NCBI GenBank assembly: GCA_958298945.1
Contig: OY282607.1
Coordinates: 78,980,868-79,044,867, forward strand
Direction of reading: 5' to 3'
Source: Atherix ibis
Lineage: Eukaryota; Arthropoda; Insecta; Diptera; Athericidae
DNA: 64,000 nucleotides
Part shown: one piece after another, positions 21,263 to 32,552 of the stretch
How positions within the stretch are numbered: position 1 is the stretch's first letter
How the letters are laid out: the number at the start of each line of letters is the position of its first letter
The notes under the pieces: generated by a model
Told to the model about the DNA's origin: nothing
The model's input: only the letters and a program-made list of their open reading frames with translations
The model's database searches: none
Made by a program: the position numbers and the translations under genes

Positions 21263-23664
21263 TGTAGAAAAGTATATATGCTTTAGAAAAGTATATATGC
21301 AACGGTGTCTTTTCTTTTCAGACACAGGAGACAGACTTGGTTTTAGGAGGTTTAAACAGTTTTGATTATATGAGCCCCATAGTAATATGCCATTTTCTCG
21401 TAGGTGAAAATTTAGTGTGATTAGGCCTCCGACTATATTGCGATTCCATATCTATGGCCAGATAACACAGACTTGAATTGAAAAACAAAAATGAGCAACT
21501 CACGATTCTGTCATTGGAATGAAACTTTGAATTACAATAGATTAAAAGTCACAGATTGGGATCATTGATAAAAATAAAACGAGAAAATATGGTAGATTCC
21601 TCATGAACACTACTATATGTACAAGCTGAGAACCTTCCAAAAAATTTAAATTCCAAGTAGTTGTAGAGCATAATGCTGAAGTCTGCCCCAATTGACTTTC
21701 AATTATTTAATAAGCTGACGCCTTATTGGCACTGACATGACCTCAAAAGAAAGATATGTTAAAATAATAGGTCGATAATTACAAGAAAAAGAAGCCTCGT
21801 CCTTTTTAGGGGCTGACAAAAAATATGCTATTTTTTATCCACTGGGAAAGAATCCCGAAAAGTAGGAGATGTGGAATGACAATTCTTCAGACTTATGGGA
21901 GATCTGAACATATAGATTCGTAAGTACTGAGATCCTTCAGTACTCGTACTACTGTATGATTACGTTACATTTCAAGTTTACACTTATTTCCCTAATAAAT
22001 AAAAATGTAAGAATATTTTTTTATAGGAATCTAGTTGAAAAATATAAAAATAAGACAAGAGAGGTTAATCTACTACTCACTTAAAAGTCTACTTACTCAA
22101 TCGGCATGTGCCGGGATTGTTGTGATAGCTTTTACAGTACTCGTATTTTCAGGGATAGTTCGTTAGTACAGAATTCATTATTAGTTCTAGATTTTGAAAA
22201 GAAGGACTATTTTACGAATGAGTATATTCATGGAAAAAATTTATAACCAACATGGAACTAAAACTGTTAATAGAAGTGAAATATTGAAAAGGATCAATTT
22301 TTTCTAGGACAATCATTATATCAAAGAATACTTTAATGTTTGAAAGGCATAATTTGAGTTGCTATAATTAGAATATATCACAAAAACATAAAAACACAGG
22401 AAAATGTCGGTTTAAATCCTGTACACTTAAAATAATATTGATACTTTGTTATCTGCTGATTCTTTTCCAAATAAGTTATAAGACAATATATTTTTTCCAT
22501 TATGATAAAAACTATTTCTAAAAATACGATAAAATAAACTCAATAACTTATTTTTGCAACTGTAATAAATATTCGTTTAAAGTTAAAGAAAATAATTAAG
22601 ATTTATTGATAAGGTATTTTTTTTTGGTCAGGCGAAAAGACCACGTCACTATAAGTTTAGAGCAGTCTAAAAATTCATCTTTCTTAAAAAAAGATAAGGT
22701 TAATGCCATTATAACTTATTTTTCTTTCGTTGCACATTATAAAAAGGGTCATTAAAATTATAGCAACCCTTACAAAATACAATTTTACAAATAATAAAAT
22801 ATCAAGGGAGTTAAATTAAATTTTTCCCCAGGTCGTTCACCGTAGACATTTCGTCCTTCGATACCATTTTAGAAGTAAACAACTTTTCACATTTTATTCG
22901 AATATATCGCAACCATGATCCTTAATAACGGGAAGAAAAATTTAATAACAAAGAAACTTTCCCTGTTCCATATTTAATTCCCCAAAGTACCATTTAAAAC
23001 CCGAAAAGTTTTTGACTTAAAGTGCGGCAGTTTTTTTTTGGTATTAGTTTTGTTGTTGGCTGGACTGTCTGTTTATATAAAATTAAACATTTTTTAATGA
23101 AAATAGTTCGTGACTTGCAGGAATATTTAAAGGATTTTTGAAAATTGTATTGCAGTGAGGACTTTTTATAGTCAATTTTTTACTATTTTTATAGAAGAAT
23201 TTGAATATTAACGCTTAGAAGTGTAAAGGATCAATAAAATATGTTTTCCCCCCTTGTGTATTGTTCTGAAAGTAGAGCCTTGGGATGTTATTCATTTAAT
23301 GTTATTTTTAGAATTTCTAGGGAAGAACTTCTTCAATTCGGAGTACTTAGAGTAAAAAAAATTAAGGAGAAATTTCTAGAATTAGAAGCGTAGTTCTTAC
23401 AGTCATTTTTGGATGTCAAAAAAGTACTTTTGATCCTTCATTTACAGGATGAAAATTCTAAATTTAGTGAAGTTAGATCTGAAAATAAAATCTTAGATAT
23501 AGAAAACTCCGTAATATAAAGAATTTTATATATATCCAATCGCTCGCCGATTTGGTAAGAGGAAGTTTTGACGTTGGTATATTTTGAAAATGAGATGGAA
23601 ACAAGAACAGTGGAAGAAGGTCGTTTAGGAGGAGAGTTTTTTGTGTCTCACAAGCACTGTTATA
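21263..23664. other. AT-rich DNA, nothing recognised
   Basis: A 19-bp tandem pair (AGAAAAGTATATATGC) lies at about 21269-21301. No transposase motif or convincing frame is seen in the rest. Confidence 0.45.
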
Positions 23665-24875
23665 CGAGGGTTGTTCAATAAGTCCTTAGAAAAAGATCTA
23701 TTATTTTTCAACATAATCTCCTTTTAACTCTATACACTTTTCCAACCGTTTTTCCAAAATTTTTATTCCGTCCAAAAAATAGGATTTCGGAAGTTCTGCA
23801 AAAGTGAACCGTCGTCCGCCAAGCAATTTCTTCAGATTGGGGAAAAGAAAATAGTCACTCGGGGCCAAATCTGGTGAATAAGCGGGATGCTGCAACAATT
23901 CCATTCTCAATTCCACAATTTTGGCCACACGCGCATTGTCCTGATGCAAGAGGATTTTTTTCTTCTTCAGATGGGGGCGTTTCTCTTTGATTTCCTCGCT
24001 CAACTGTTACAATAACGACGCGTAATACGCTCCTGTTATTGTTTTTCCCTTTTCCAAGTAGTCGATAAAAATGATGCCCTGCGAATCCCAAAAGACCGTG
24101 GCCATCACCTTGCCGGCCGATGACACAGTTTTTGCCTACTTCGGAGCCCGTTCACCCTTGAAAATCCACTGTGATGACTGTCTCTTCGTTTCTGGAGTGT
24201 AGTAGTGTATCCAGGTTTCGTCCACAGTGACATATCGACGAAGGAATTCGGCAGGATTGCGATGAAAGAGTGCCAACATAGCCTCAGAGTCCACTACACG
24301 ATTGCGCTTATTCTCCTCTGAGAGCAAACGCGGCACCCATCTTGCCGAAATTTTTTTCACAGACAATTTTTCATGCAAAATTGGAGCGACTGTACCTTGT
24401 GATATGCCCGTAGCCTCAACTAATTCGCGCACTTTAATTCGCCGATCGTTCAAAATCAGATCGTGGATTTTGTCGATGATTTCAGGAGTAGACACCTCAA
24501 CTGGGCGTCCTGAACGATGTTCATCTTTTGTGGATGAACGGCCACGTTTAAATTCATTCACCCAATTGTAAACCATCGCAAACACAGGTGCAGATGTGCC
24601 ATGAACTGCATATAACTCGGCTTTGATTTCTTTCGGGCTTAAACCTTTCAAATGGAGGTGTTTGATGACAGCCCTAAGCTCGCTTTTTTCCATTGTTATG
24701 CACAAATAAATGTCGTTAACTTTAATCGACGATAGAAATTGACCTACGCTATGGATCGAGCTGAAATTTTGACAGCTTTCCTGTCAATAATGCTACTTAC
24801 AAAAAAAAAATCTTTACCGACACTACGAGCGCAATTTCTCGGATTTCGTTCTAAGGACTTATTGAACGCCCCTTT
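23665..24875 (-). mobile_element. Mariner element (1211 bp), same group as the 6586 copy
   Basis: Flanked by TA (23663-23664 and 24876-24877). Inverted ends share GTTCAATAAGTCCTTAGAA: the plus-strand left tip is CGAGGGTTGTTCAATAAG and the other end reversed is AAAGGGGCGTTCAATAAG. The ends and protein resemble the 6586-7852 mariner. The leader contains TGACAG (24770) and CTGTCA (24781). The transposase frame has stops and in-frame deletions. Confidence 0.92.
23701..24693 (-). pseudogene. Mariner transposase with two stops and in-frame deletions
   Basis: Starts MEKSELRAVIKHLHLKGLSP; the DNA-binding domain runs through ISARWVPRLLSEENKRN. VDETWIHYYTPETK holds the first aspartate. A TAG lies at 24136-24138 and a TAA at 24007-24009, both in the original frame. 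HQDNA holds the second aspartate, but seven residues are missing before LAPSDYFLF, so the spacing falls from 34 to 27. About a dozen residues are also lost before FAELPKSYFLDG. The frame ends ELKGDYVEK. There is no frameshift. Without the deletions the length would be normal (about 345). Confidence 0.9.
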
Positions 24876-24877
24876 TA

Positions 24878-25330
24878 TTTGTTGAACATCCTGAAGAAGA
24901 GATATTGTGTTTGGGTATGCTTGGAGGACTTTCAAAAATAGAGTCTGGAAAAAGGTTACATTTTTTATCATAATAATAACACTTTTTACCTGGGTTTATC
25001 ATATTTACAAGAGAAGCATCTTTGAAGAGGATCTTTTCCTCATCGAATATTAATGATATGTATTGTATTTGACCGAAAGCATATCTAAAAACTCGCTGCT
25101 ATGTTTTTCTTCAAAACTTCTTGAAAGTAGGTATTAAGCGGCTCTCTAAAGTCATCGACGTAAAATAAATGTTTTTTCCGCTAATTGAGCTTCAATTAAC
25201 CCATAAATTATTATTATATAATTTTATTTATCTAATTGCAAAATTATTGACAATCATATGGAAAATAGAGAAAAATATAATTTAAATTAATAAAACAAAA
25301 ATTCAATTTTCAATTTTTTAAATACATTTA
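24878..25330. other. Unassigned
   Basis: No frame, repeat or transposon motif noticed between the mariner and the Jockey relic. Confidence 0.45.
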
Positions 25331-25935
25331 ATTTTGTTTTCTTTTTTGCTTTTCAACATTTATATTGAAATGCATCTTCTAGAAAATGGAAACATTATTC
25401 CTGATCATCAATTTGGCTTACAGTATTTTTTTTCACTTTTATTTAATGTTTTTAGTAACGATACCCCAACTTATCTCAAAAACATCCCATTTAAATATAC
25501 AGATAGCTTTCAGTAAAATACAAACCCATATCCAAAATCTCCAAGACTGGTACACAAGAGCCAGAGTAAAGCTAAATGATTAAAAGAGATAAAGGCAATA
25601 TTATTCCCCTAGGTCATAAAGAACTTTATCTAAGACAACACCTAGACCAACAACTTACTTGAAATCCCCACTTGAGATTAAAAAGATTAGTAGGCTAAGT
25701 AGTTTTCAATACAACCTAACAAATGTAAGCGGTAATTACTGGAACTACTAGACAATCGATCAAAACTTATAACAAAGACCAGATTTTTAAGCCTAAAACC
25801 GACCTGGACTCGATTTCTCTCAAATCCAATCACTTCAGTCCAAAACCCTCCGAAATATCGTTAATACTCCATTCTATGTTCCTAACAAAATTATTCATCG
25901 TAACTTAAATATTCTCTTTAGGTTCGTGATTTATG
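25331..25935 (+). pseudogene. Jockey-like LINE ORF2 relic, large internal deletion
   Basis: Reverse transcriptase pieces: ENGNIIPDHQFGL near 25385-25420, then IQTHIQNLQDWYTRARVKLN near 25510-25580. Near 25845-25920 another piece reads LRNIVNTPFYVPNKIIHRNL, typical of the region after the RT domain in Jockey elements. The block with the FADD catalytic motif has been deleted between the first two pieces. There are several stops. It is the same family as the minus-strand relic at 49.0-50.6 kb, which keeps FADD. Confidence 0.7.
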
Positions 25936-27679
25936 CGTTGCTCGTTATAAAAAGTGTTGCTCGTTATAAAAAAAAATCGTTTTATTGTATTAATATTTTT
26001 CTATTTTATTTGAACTGTTTGGTTTTTTTGTTCATTTGTTATCATTTCAAGTAACATTAGTGCTGAAATATATTTTCTAAGTGCCACGACACTAAAGGCC
26101 ATTTGACGATTAAACTAAATTTTTCTACCTTATATACCGTTAAATATTATTTTTCAGATTTGTCACTAAAATTTTCTTAATAATATTAGTTGACAGATCT
26201 TATCTTTGATCAAATCAACTCATAATACAATAATTCTCATCGAATTGAAAGGAAATTATATTTTAATAAATTTTCTATTAAAAAAATTTTCATTTTTTTC
26301 ATTTTAATGCAATTTTCTGAATATTGTCAATCACAATTAAATTTGATAAATAAATATTAGAACTTGATATTATATGATAATATCTATTGATTAATTTAAT
26401 CAAATTTAGAAAATTCCATAAAAATTTTTTTTTTTTTGTTTTAAAATATTATAAATTGATTAAGTAAATTTTAACAGGAAAAAAAATTCTTTTTAAGTTA
26501 AATATACACATATTGTATATTGAGTATATTAGAATGTTTATTATATGTTTTTATTAGTTTAAATATGATTAGATTTAAAAATTGACTTTTTAAATAGTAA
26601 AAAATCAAAAAAAAAAATTTAAATGTGACAATAGATTTTTCTGTAAAACTAAAAACATATTTTTTATAATTTAAAATTCAAAAATTAAAAGTTAAAAAAA
26701 TTGAAATTTAATAAATTTTCAATTTTTTTAACTTTTAATTTTAATTATCGATCATTTATAGTTAAATATACAAGTTCAAAATGGTCGCGGCTATTTTAAG
26801 CAAATATGGTATTCAAAATGGCCGCGGCTTCTTTAAGCGGTAATGCAGTTCTTGTGATAGTCGATCGGAAGAACTGTCTGTCCGAAGTTTTTCTTCTAGT
26901 TTCTTTTCATTTTCATGAAAAATAACATTTAAGAGTCTTTAAGTTAGTTAATTATATTTTTTTTTTTTGAGAAGGGAATCAATTTTTTATGCAACAGATT
27001 TTATTCTTCTTAAGAGGGCGCTTAAGTTGTAAAGTAGGCATTAGTTTTTACAGTACATTTATCACAATTTTGCAATTTTAGAGCATATAAGATTTTAAAT
27101 AAATACATATTATTGTATTGTAGAAAAAGACTTAAATCTGATGTTTTTATAACTATAGAATGCAAAATAAAGCTTAGGTCGAGAAATTTCATTAAAAATC
27201 GTATTTAAAAAAATATTTAAAACTGTCTTTTTAAAAAAGGGTCTTAAAAGCATATTGTAAAAAATATTTAAAATTGTCTTTTTGAAGAAAAAAAACTTGC
27301 TAACTTATCTGTTAATTGTTTTGTATATGCTAAGCCTTAAAAAAGTATGAACAAAAAATTTCATTTATTTTACGAGAAAATTTTTTAAACTTAGCCTTTA
27401 TTTTTGTAAGTGCCATTATACAAGTTCCTTATTTCAAAATGGAATATTTTATGATAATTTCTGCATTATAAGTAATAATTAGTTTTGTATAATGTATAAA
27501 CAATTATTTGTTAAAAAACTAATTTTGGGAAAAATTTTCTTAATTAAAGTGTATATCAAAAATTCCATTAAAGATTGAATTTTGTTATTATGAAAGTGTG
27601 GAAAGGACTTTTTAAGGCGGTCTTTGCAAATACGAAATGCAAATGATTTTTTTATTGTAACAACTTTATTTTTTATATT
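25936..27679. other. Very AT-rich DNA; small direct repeat
   Basis: Possible Jockey 3' region up to about 26125 (GCCACGACACTAAAGGCC at 26083). A pair of diverged copies around CAAAATGGCCGCGGCT lies near 26780-26850. The rest is A/T runs. Confidence 0.4.
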
Positions 27680-28210
27680 ATACGTCATTTTTATTCCCTT
27701 CAAAGTTGTGTCCTTGGACAGCTATACGCTAGCCGAGGTGTTGTGTTAACTCTTCTTAGTAGTGCTGGAAGACTCCAACTGGAATCTCCTTCATCTCATT
27801 GGTTAGATTCTTTTGGATGTTATTGACAGTACTAAGACAACGTTCTTTAAATTATTTTCGGATCATGGACAATACGGGGCTGGGGAATAACAGAAAAAAC
27901 TCGTTAATGGGAATGGCCCCGTGACAAGAGGCGTTGTCATAGTGAAGCATTCCAGGAATGTCCGTTATAGCGCGAAGAACCTCTTCCTGAGTCTTTCAAG
28001 CACTTTTTTTTTTATATAAAAAAAGTCTTTTTTAAAGAAAAGTTCTTGAAAAGTTCTGAGTTAAAGGCCTCTCTGAGCAAGGTTAGTTATCCACTGGTTC
28101 TTGTCCTTTCGAAAATTCTTTATGCTACCGAACAACTTGTATTCTTAAAAAGGAATATTCACTATGGAGTCGTTGCAATTTTTCATAAGTCAAACTCACA
28201 GATTCACCAA
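27680..28210 (-). pseudogene. Mariner-like transposase relic, rearranged
   Basis: The minus strand reads MLHYDNASCHGAIPINEFFL near 27890-27950 (second catalytic aspartate), then NNIQKNLTNEMKEIPVGVFQ and, near 27690-27720, AVQGHNFEGNK, a mariner-type C-terminus. The block with the third aspartate is missing. Further upstream on the same strand (28085-28150) is LFGSIKNFRKDKNQW, which normally follows the third aspartate, so the order is disturbed. A second copy of the 27970-28150 part lies at 44890-45235. Confidence 0.5.
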
Positions 28211-29399
28211 GGTTAACACGTATCGTACTAAAAAAATACAACTTCACTTATCATTCGTTATAAGATCGCGTTATTACCGGTCCAGGTTGAATTTTAAACT
28301 TTACTGCACGGGAAACTCACGTATTTGCTATGCGTAGGTAAAGTCCATAGTATTGCCAGATTACTCTCTGGGATACCAGTCTCCTTGATTTTGTGGTCAT
28401 CCCTTATAGAAAATATTCAATTTATTATAAAAGTTCTTGATTGAAATACAATTTCAGAGGTACTTACTGTATTAAAAAAAAAATCAGTTTTTAATTTCTG
28501 AAGAAATAAAAGTAAAAAAAAATCTCAAATCTTGGAAAATAATAGAAACTTTAAAAATTTTATTTAAAATTATTCTAAGTTTTTGTAAGGCTAGAAATTT
28601 CTTCGTAAAAGAACAAACACTTGTTTTATGTGTATGTATGTGTACAATACATTATGAGCGTGTTGTGTATTAAGGAACAGTTCTTGCAGTTAGAATATTG
28701 AACACGTAATAAATCGATACTTAGTAATTTCTGGAGCTATGTACGCTCGTAGATATTTCTCTAATTGAGATTCTGTAAATGTACTCTTGCAAAGGATATT
28801 CCATTTAACGATCAATAAATCGATGCTATAGAGTGGTGTGTTTTTTAATCCTACGAGTACTACTCACGTTTTATATCAGATGAGATGAAAATGCTGATAC
28901 TCGTATGTAATGTTTGCAAATGTGAATTGTGGATTTTATAAAATTATAAAATTCCTATTAAAAATAAGAGAATTTGAAATTTTTTTAATTTTTTTGTTTG
29001 TTGAAAAATCATATTGAGAACAAGAAAATTAATCCCATTTGGATAATTCTAGAGCTTTTTTGTATTGAATTGTAGATAAATTGAGATTCACATTTGCAAA
29101 TATATTGTACATATTAAAATGATTTAATATTCGATGAGAAATTGTAATCGATTATCAGCTTTTAGTATGGTGTGTCCTTTTTTTTTGTACAAAAAAAATT
29201 ATGCTTATAAATTTTGTTTAGTATGAAGCGTTGTCGATTATTCAAAAAAAGAATACTTTTTGTTTTAAAAGTGCTGATAATTTATCTTAAATGCTGATTT
29301 TATTGTACAGTATGGCCACGAATTAATAATTCCTTTTACAAACATGTGTTTTGAATTTTTCATTATTTTACTTAGAAAAATAATTTTTTAATTTTTTTT
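28211..29399. other. AT-rich DNA, nothing recognised
   Basis: No coherent frame. Several TACTCGTA-type octamers (28852, 28904). Confidence 0.45.
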
Positions 29400-30202
29400 T
29401 TCATTACTATATGTGAAAAAAATATTAATCAAATGACCGCCATTTTGCTACTTACAAATACAGTCCTTTTTTAAACAGAACTTTCCATAAGCGTACGCAA
29501 GATTTCAAGTCTTGAACGTCGAATTTCGGCCTCAACATTCTCCTCAAAATTTTCAATTTTTTGATGTTTATTTATGTAGGCTTGTTCTTTCAAATAGCCT
29601 TACAGGCAGAAGATTTTGTTGAAATTTTGAAAATTTTAAGGATAATGTTGGGGCCGAAATCCGACGATTTCTGCGAAAGGTCTCGGAGGAGGTTCATCGT
29701 CTATTGATTTTCTCTGGTTGACCTTTCTCATTTTGAAATGGGATAATGAGTATCTCAAAATCTGCAGTCTTGTTTGTTGATCTACCCGTTTAGATGGAAA
29801 TGGGGCTTATTACTCACAATCAAGTAATTGAAATGATTTTGGCTATCTCCGGCTAGATATTCAAATCGGATGGTGTACTATAGGCGTTGTTGAGTATTTT
29901 GGGATAGTAAGGGTAGGAATATCTAAATCCAGTTTCAGAATCTTCCGAAACGATGTTTAACCGCTGCCTCGTACAGCTGAGTAATGATTAGTGAAGGCAG
30001 ATTGATCCTTAAAGATCAGAATATCACCTACTAATACATTTCTTTCAAAAACCGAGTGATTAGGTTCCGAAACGAGTTATCGCTAGGAAATACTCTTACA
30101 ATAAAATGTTGCCGGTATTTTGTCTGAGTTTAAAAAATTGATTTGCGGCTGAAATGACAAAAAATAAGAGACCCTTCAGTTTTTTTATTGGTGGCTACCC
30201 TG
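29400..30202 (-). pseudogene. D41D transposase relic with 5' terminal repeat
   Basis: The minus-strand 5' tip is ATACAGGGTAGCCACC at about 30202. Around 29790-29830 it reads SNKPHFHLNG, matching SDEAHFHLNG with the first catalytic aspartate changed to asparagine. Further on, GYLKEQAYINKHQKIENF and ENVEAEIRRSRLEILRTLME form the C-terminal part near 29480-29590. Near 29405-29435 a piece reads NGGHLINIFF, the usual end. The block with the second and third aspartates has been replaced by an inverted copy of the 29517-29562 segment. Confidence 0.7.
29517..29666. repeat. Inverted duplication of about 45 bp with 60-bp spacer
   Basis: Segment 29517-29562 (GTCGAATTTCGGCCTCAACA at its start) is repeated in reverse orientation at about 29622-29666 with a few differences. 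It lies inside the D41D relic and replaces part of its core. Confidence 0.8.
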
Positions 30203-30854
30203 TATCCTGATTTTGTTAGGGCCTTGTTACCTCATAACATCATTTATTAAAAAAATATTAGAATTTATTCTTTCTTTTCTCATTGAAATATATCCTTTTG
30301 ATTATCAATTTTATGTGCATACGATTGGAAAAAATGAATTCAATTTCATATTATATGTTAAGGCTATAAACATATCTGGATTTGAATAGTATTCATTCTA
30401 GTAAGCCTCATCGTAAATTGAGGTTGGTAGACTATTATCTGAGAATGATGGAATTATCCGATGCTACTGAATAGATATGTTATGTGATTTTCAAGTACAG
30501 TCCCTTCCTCATTGATTGGCATATGGACTATTGAAAAGCTTGATTGACTGAATTTAATTAGCTTTAGACTCTGGACTACCAGCTTGTTGATGAATAAACA
30601 ACAATTTTAATACAATTGCATTATTGGAAGGGTACAATTAACACTTAACTTATTATATTCATGATATAAGGTTGATTTTTTCTTTTATCGAATTTTATTT
30701 CATTGGTTTTTACAATATTTTCCAGTGAATATTAACTCAAGACCATAAAGAAATAATATCTTTTTTGCAAATACAATAAAAATTTGATTGTGTAAATAGA
30801 ACAATAACACTGTAGGCAAGAAATTTATTATTAATTATTTTTGAATATAACATT
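30203..30854. other. AT-rich DNA, nothing recognised
   Basis: No frame or repeat noticed. Confidence 0.45.
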
Positions 30855-31112
30855 TTAAAAAAATATATATAAAAAATAAAAATAAAAAGAGGATTTTCGC
30901 AATATGAAATAAAAGTTTCTGTTGTACAAAAAGATCGTCGTGGCAGCTTCAGACTTTGATTTAAATGCAGATATACTGTAGGGTAAAAAATTTGATTTAG
31001 ATAAATTGAAGACTTCAAGAAGAGGCTTCATTTGAGCTATTGTAAACGGAAATTCTGAAGTTAGAGGGCTTAGTGGAACCTGAAAGTTCGTAGCAAGAAA
31101 AACTAGTTTCAC
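30855..31112 (-). CDS. Coding-like open frame, possible exon
   Basis: An 85-codon minus-strand frame. From about 31085 down to 30910 the composition is protein-like rather than A/T runs: PLSPLTSEFPFTIAQMKPLL, EVFNLSKSNFLPYSISAFKS. A pyrimidine-rich tract ending TTTCAG sits just before the PLSP segment, as a splice acceptor would. The last 20 residues are Phe/Tyr-rich and look like intron. The wording SEFPFTIAQMKPLLEVF is faintly like the C-terminal domain of ankyrin-repeat ANKRD13 proteins, but I cannot confirm it. It may be a host exon or a pseudo-exon. Confidence 0.25.
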   Translation of the reverse strand: MKLVFLATNFQVPLSPLTSEFPFTIAQMKPLLEVFNLSKSNFLPYSISAFKSKSEAATTIFLYNRNFYFILRKSSFYFYFLYIFF

Positions 31113-31427
31113 TGTACGTCTTTAAATATTATTTTTGATTACAGAAACTGCTTTTGACCTTAACAGGCTTTTAAGGAATCGACCTACCAAAGCAGATTCT
31201 TAGGATAGAACTAAATTCTAAAGGATTTTCCTCGAACGTACTGTAAAAAAGACATATTATCACTATCTTCAAATGGTTTTTTTCATGTTTTTTTTTTTAC
31301 TACAGGCCAAAAATGTGCAGTAAAAACACTAATCGATAGCAACCAATTGTCTAAAAAAAACGTTGATTAAAATTTGAACAAATTGAAAATTTACAATATA
31401 ATATGGAGTAGAAAAGTGATAAGCAGG
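31113..31427. other. Unassigned
   Basis: Nothing recognised. Confidence 0.4.
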
Positions 31428-32035
31428 GTTCATTAAGAGCGATCTGTAAACGCCGTAAATTCTATATCGACAAAGCTTGTGTGTTAGTTCCTCTTAGAGT
31501 CCGGTAGCTACACGATCCTAAAGAGCGTAGCAAGAAATCCTATTTTTTTTAGTGTATTATGGAAAAGCGATAAGTAAAATTTGGAAAAACAAAATCCAAT
31601 CAAATTTTGTGTCAAGATGGGTGTGCCTTACAAAAAGATCTTTGGAGAAGATTCCTTATTAGGAGTATAACTTTTTTGATAGCATTAAGCATTTTTGGAA
31701 GATAGCATTAAGCATTGTTTCAGTTAACATTGCTAACTGATAAAAAAAAATTTGCACTTCCAGAAAAAACTCTTAAACGTTTTCTATAAAGAGACCCTTG
31801 AAAAAGGATTTTTTTTTCTCGCCAAAATTAATGTTGTAGACGCTTGGATACATAACCACGATAGCGCCCGCTGTCCTACGGTTAATTTTGAGAGAAACGA
31901 TACGTATGGCTCCTATTAATCTGATTTTAATCCGTATGAGTTTTTTCTTCCTTAAGAGGACCATATCTTGGTACCGTCGATTATATCCAAAGTAGTGTAA
32001 TCAAGGAGTTGAAGGCGTTTCTAGTCTGATTATTT
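31428..32035 (+). pseudogene. Family F mariner-like relic
   Basis: The leader at 31440-31555 (CTACACGATCCTAAAGAGCG) matches the leaders at 0.4 and 50.7 kb. A short N-terminal piece IKFCVKMG lies near 31605-31630. After a long gap, SDFNPYEFFL near 31917-31950 corresponds to the SPDLxPxxFFLF block; the expected third aspartate is glutamate. The middle of the gene is deleted and the frame is broken several times. Confidence 0.5.
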
Positions 32036-32214
32036 TTCTGTCATATTTCTTATAATCTTTTTTAATTTTTATAATTTTTAGCTTTGTTTATAGTCGTTTG
32101 CTAAGAAGCTTCAGAATAATTTATTTTTAGATGGCCAAGTATAGATTGAATCCGATCCTTAATACAATTAAAACCATTTATAAAAAAGTTAAATCATTCC
32201 CATAATTAGGGTTA

Positions 32215-32552
32215 GAGCGTCAGTTTCCATGAGAGATTGCAACAAAAAATTGGTTGTTTTCAGTCAGTATAAGTTATTTTGCCAAAAGCTACATTTCAAC
32301 ACGAAGTTGAAACTACTGCTCTACAGAAGTTTTGTCTTTCCTGTCTTCATGTATTTATCGAAATATTGGGTTCTAACAAGAACCGAGTCATGGGCCGCAT
32401 TCAAGACGAAGATCCTGCATAAGGATGGACGATTCCGTCTCTATATAAGGACTAAGAGTTCCGCCTACTCGTTTTTAATTTTATCAAAGCGAACGTCCAA
32501 TAGTTTTTTAGGGATGAGAAAGATTCCGTTCGAAAAGAGTCTACCAGAATAG
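32215..32552 (+). pseudogene. RTE-like LINE fragment (end of reverse transcriptase)
   Basis: A frame at 32229-32552 reads KLHFNTKLKLLLYRSFVFPV, FMYLSKYWVLTRTESWAAFK. This resembles the segment after the RT domain of RTE-like retrotransposons (TKLLLYKTLIRPVLTYGSETW type). No RT catalytic motif is present. A second fragment of this kind, with a YxDD motif, is at 52310. Confidence 0.5.

Noticed and set aside
21040..21267. 75-codon plus-strand frame with a heptad repeat (EREMSLT), coiled-coil-like
   Set aside because: The real history is on the minus strand, where the same 21-bp units encode the transposase DEAHF motif; the plus-strand heptads are a shadow.
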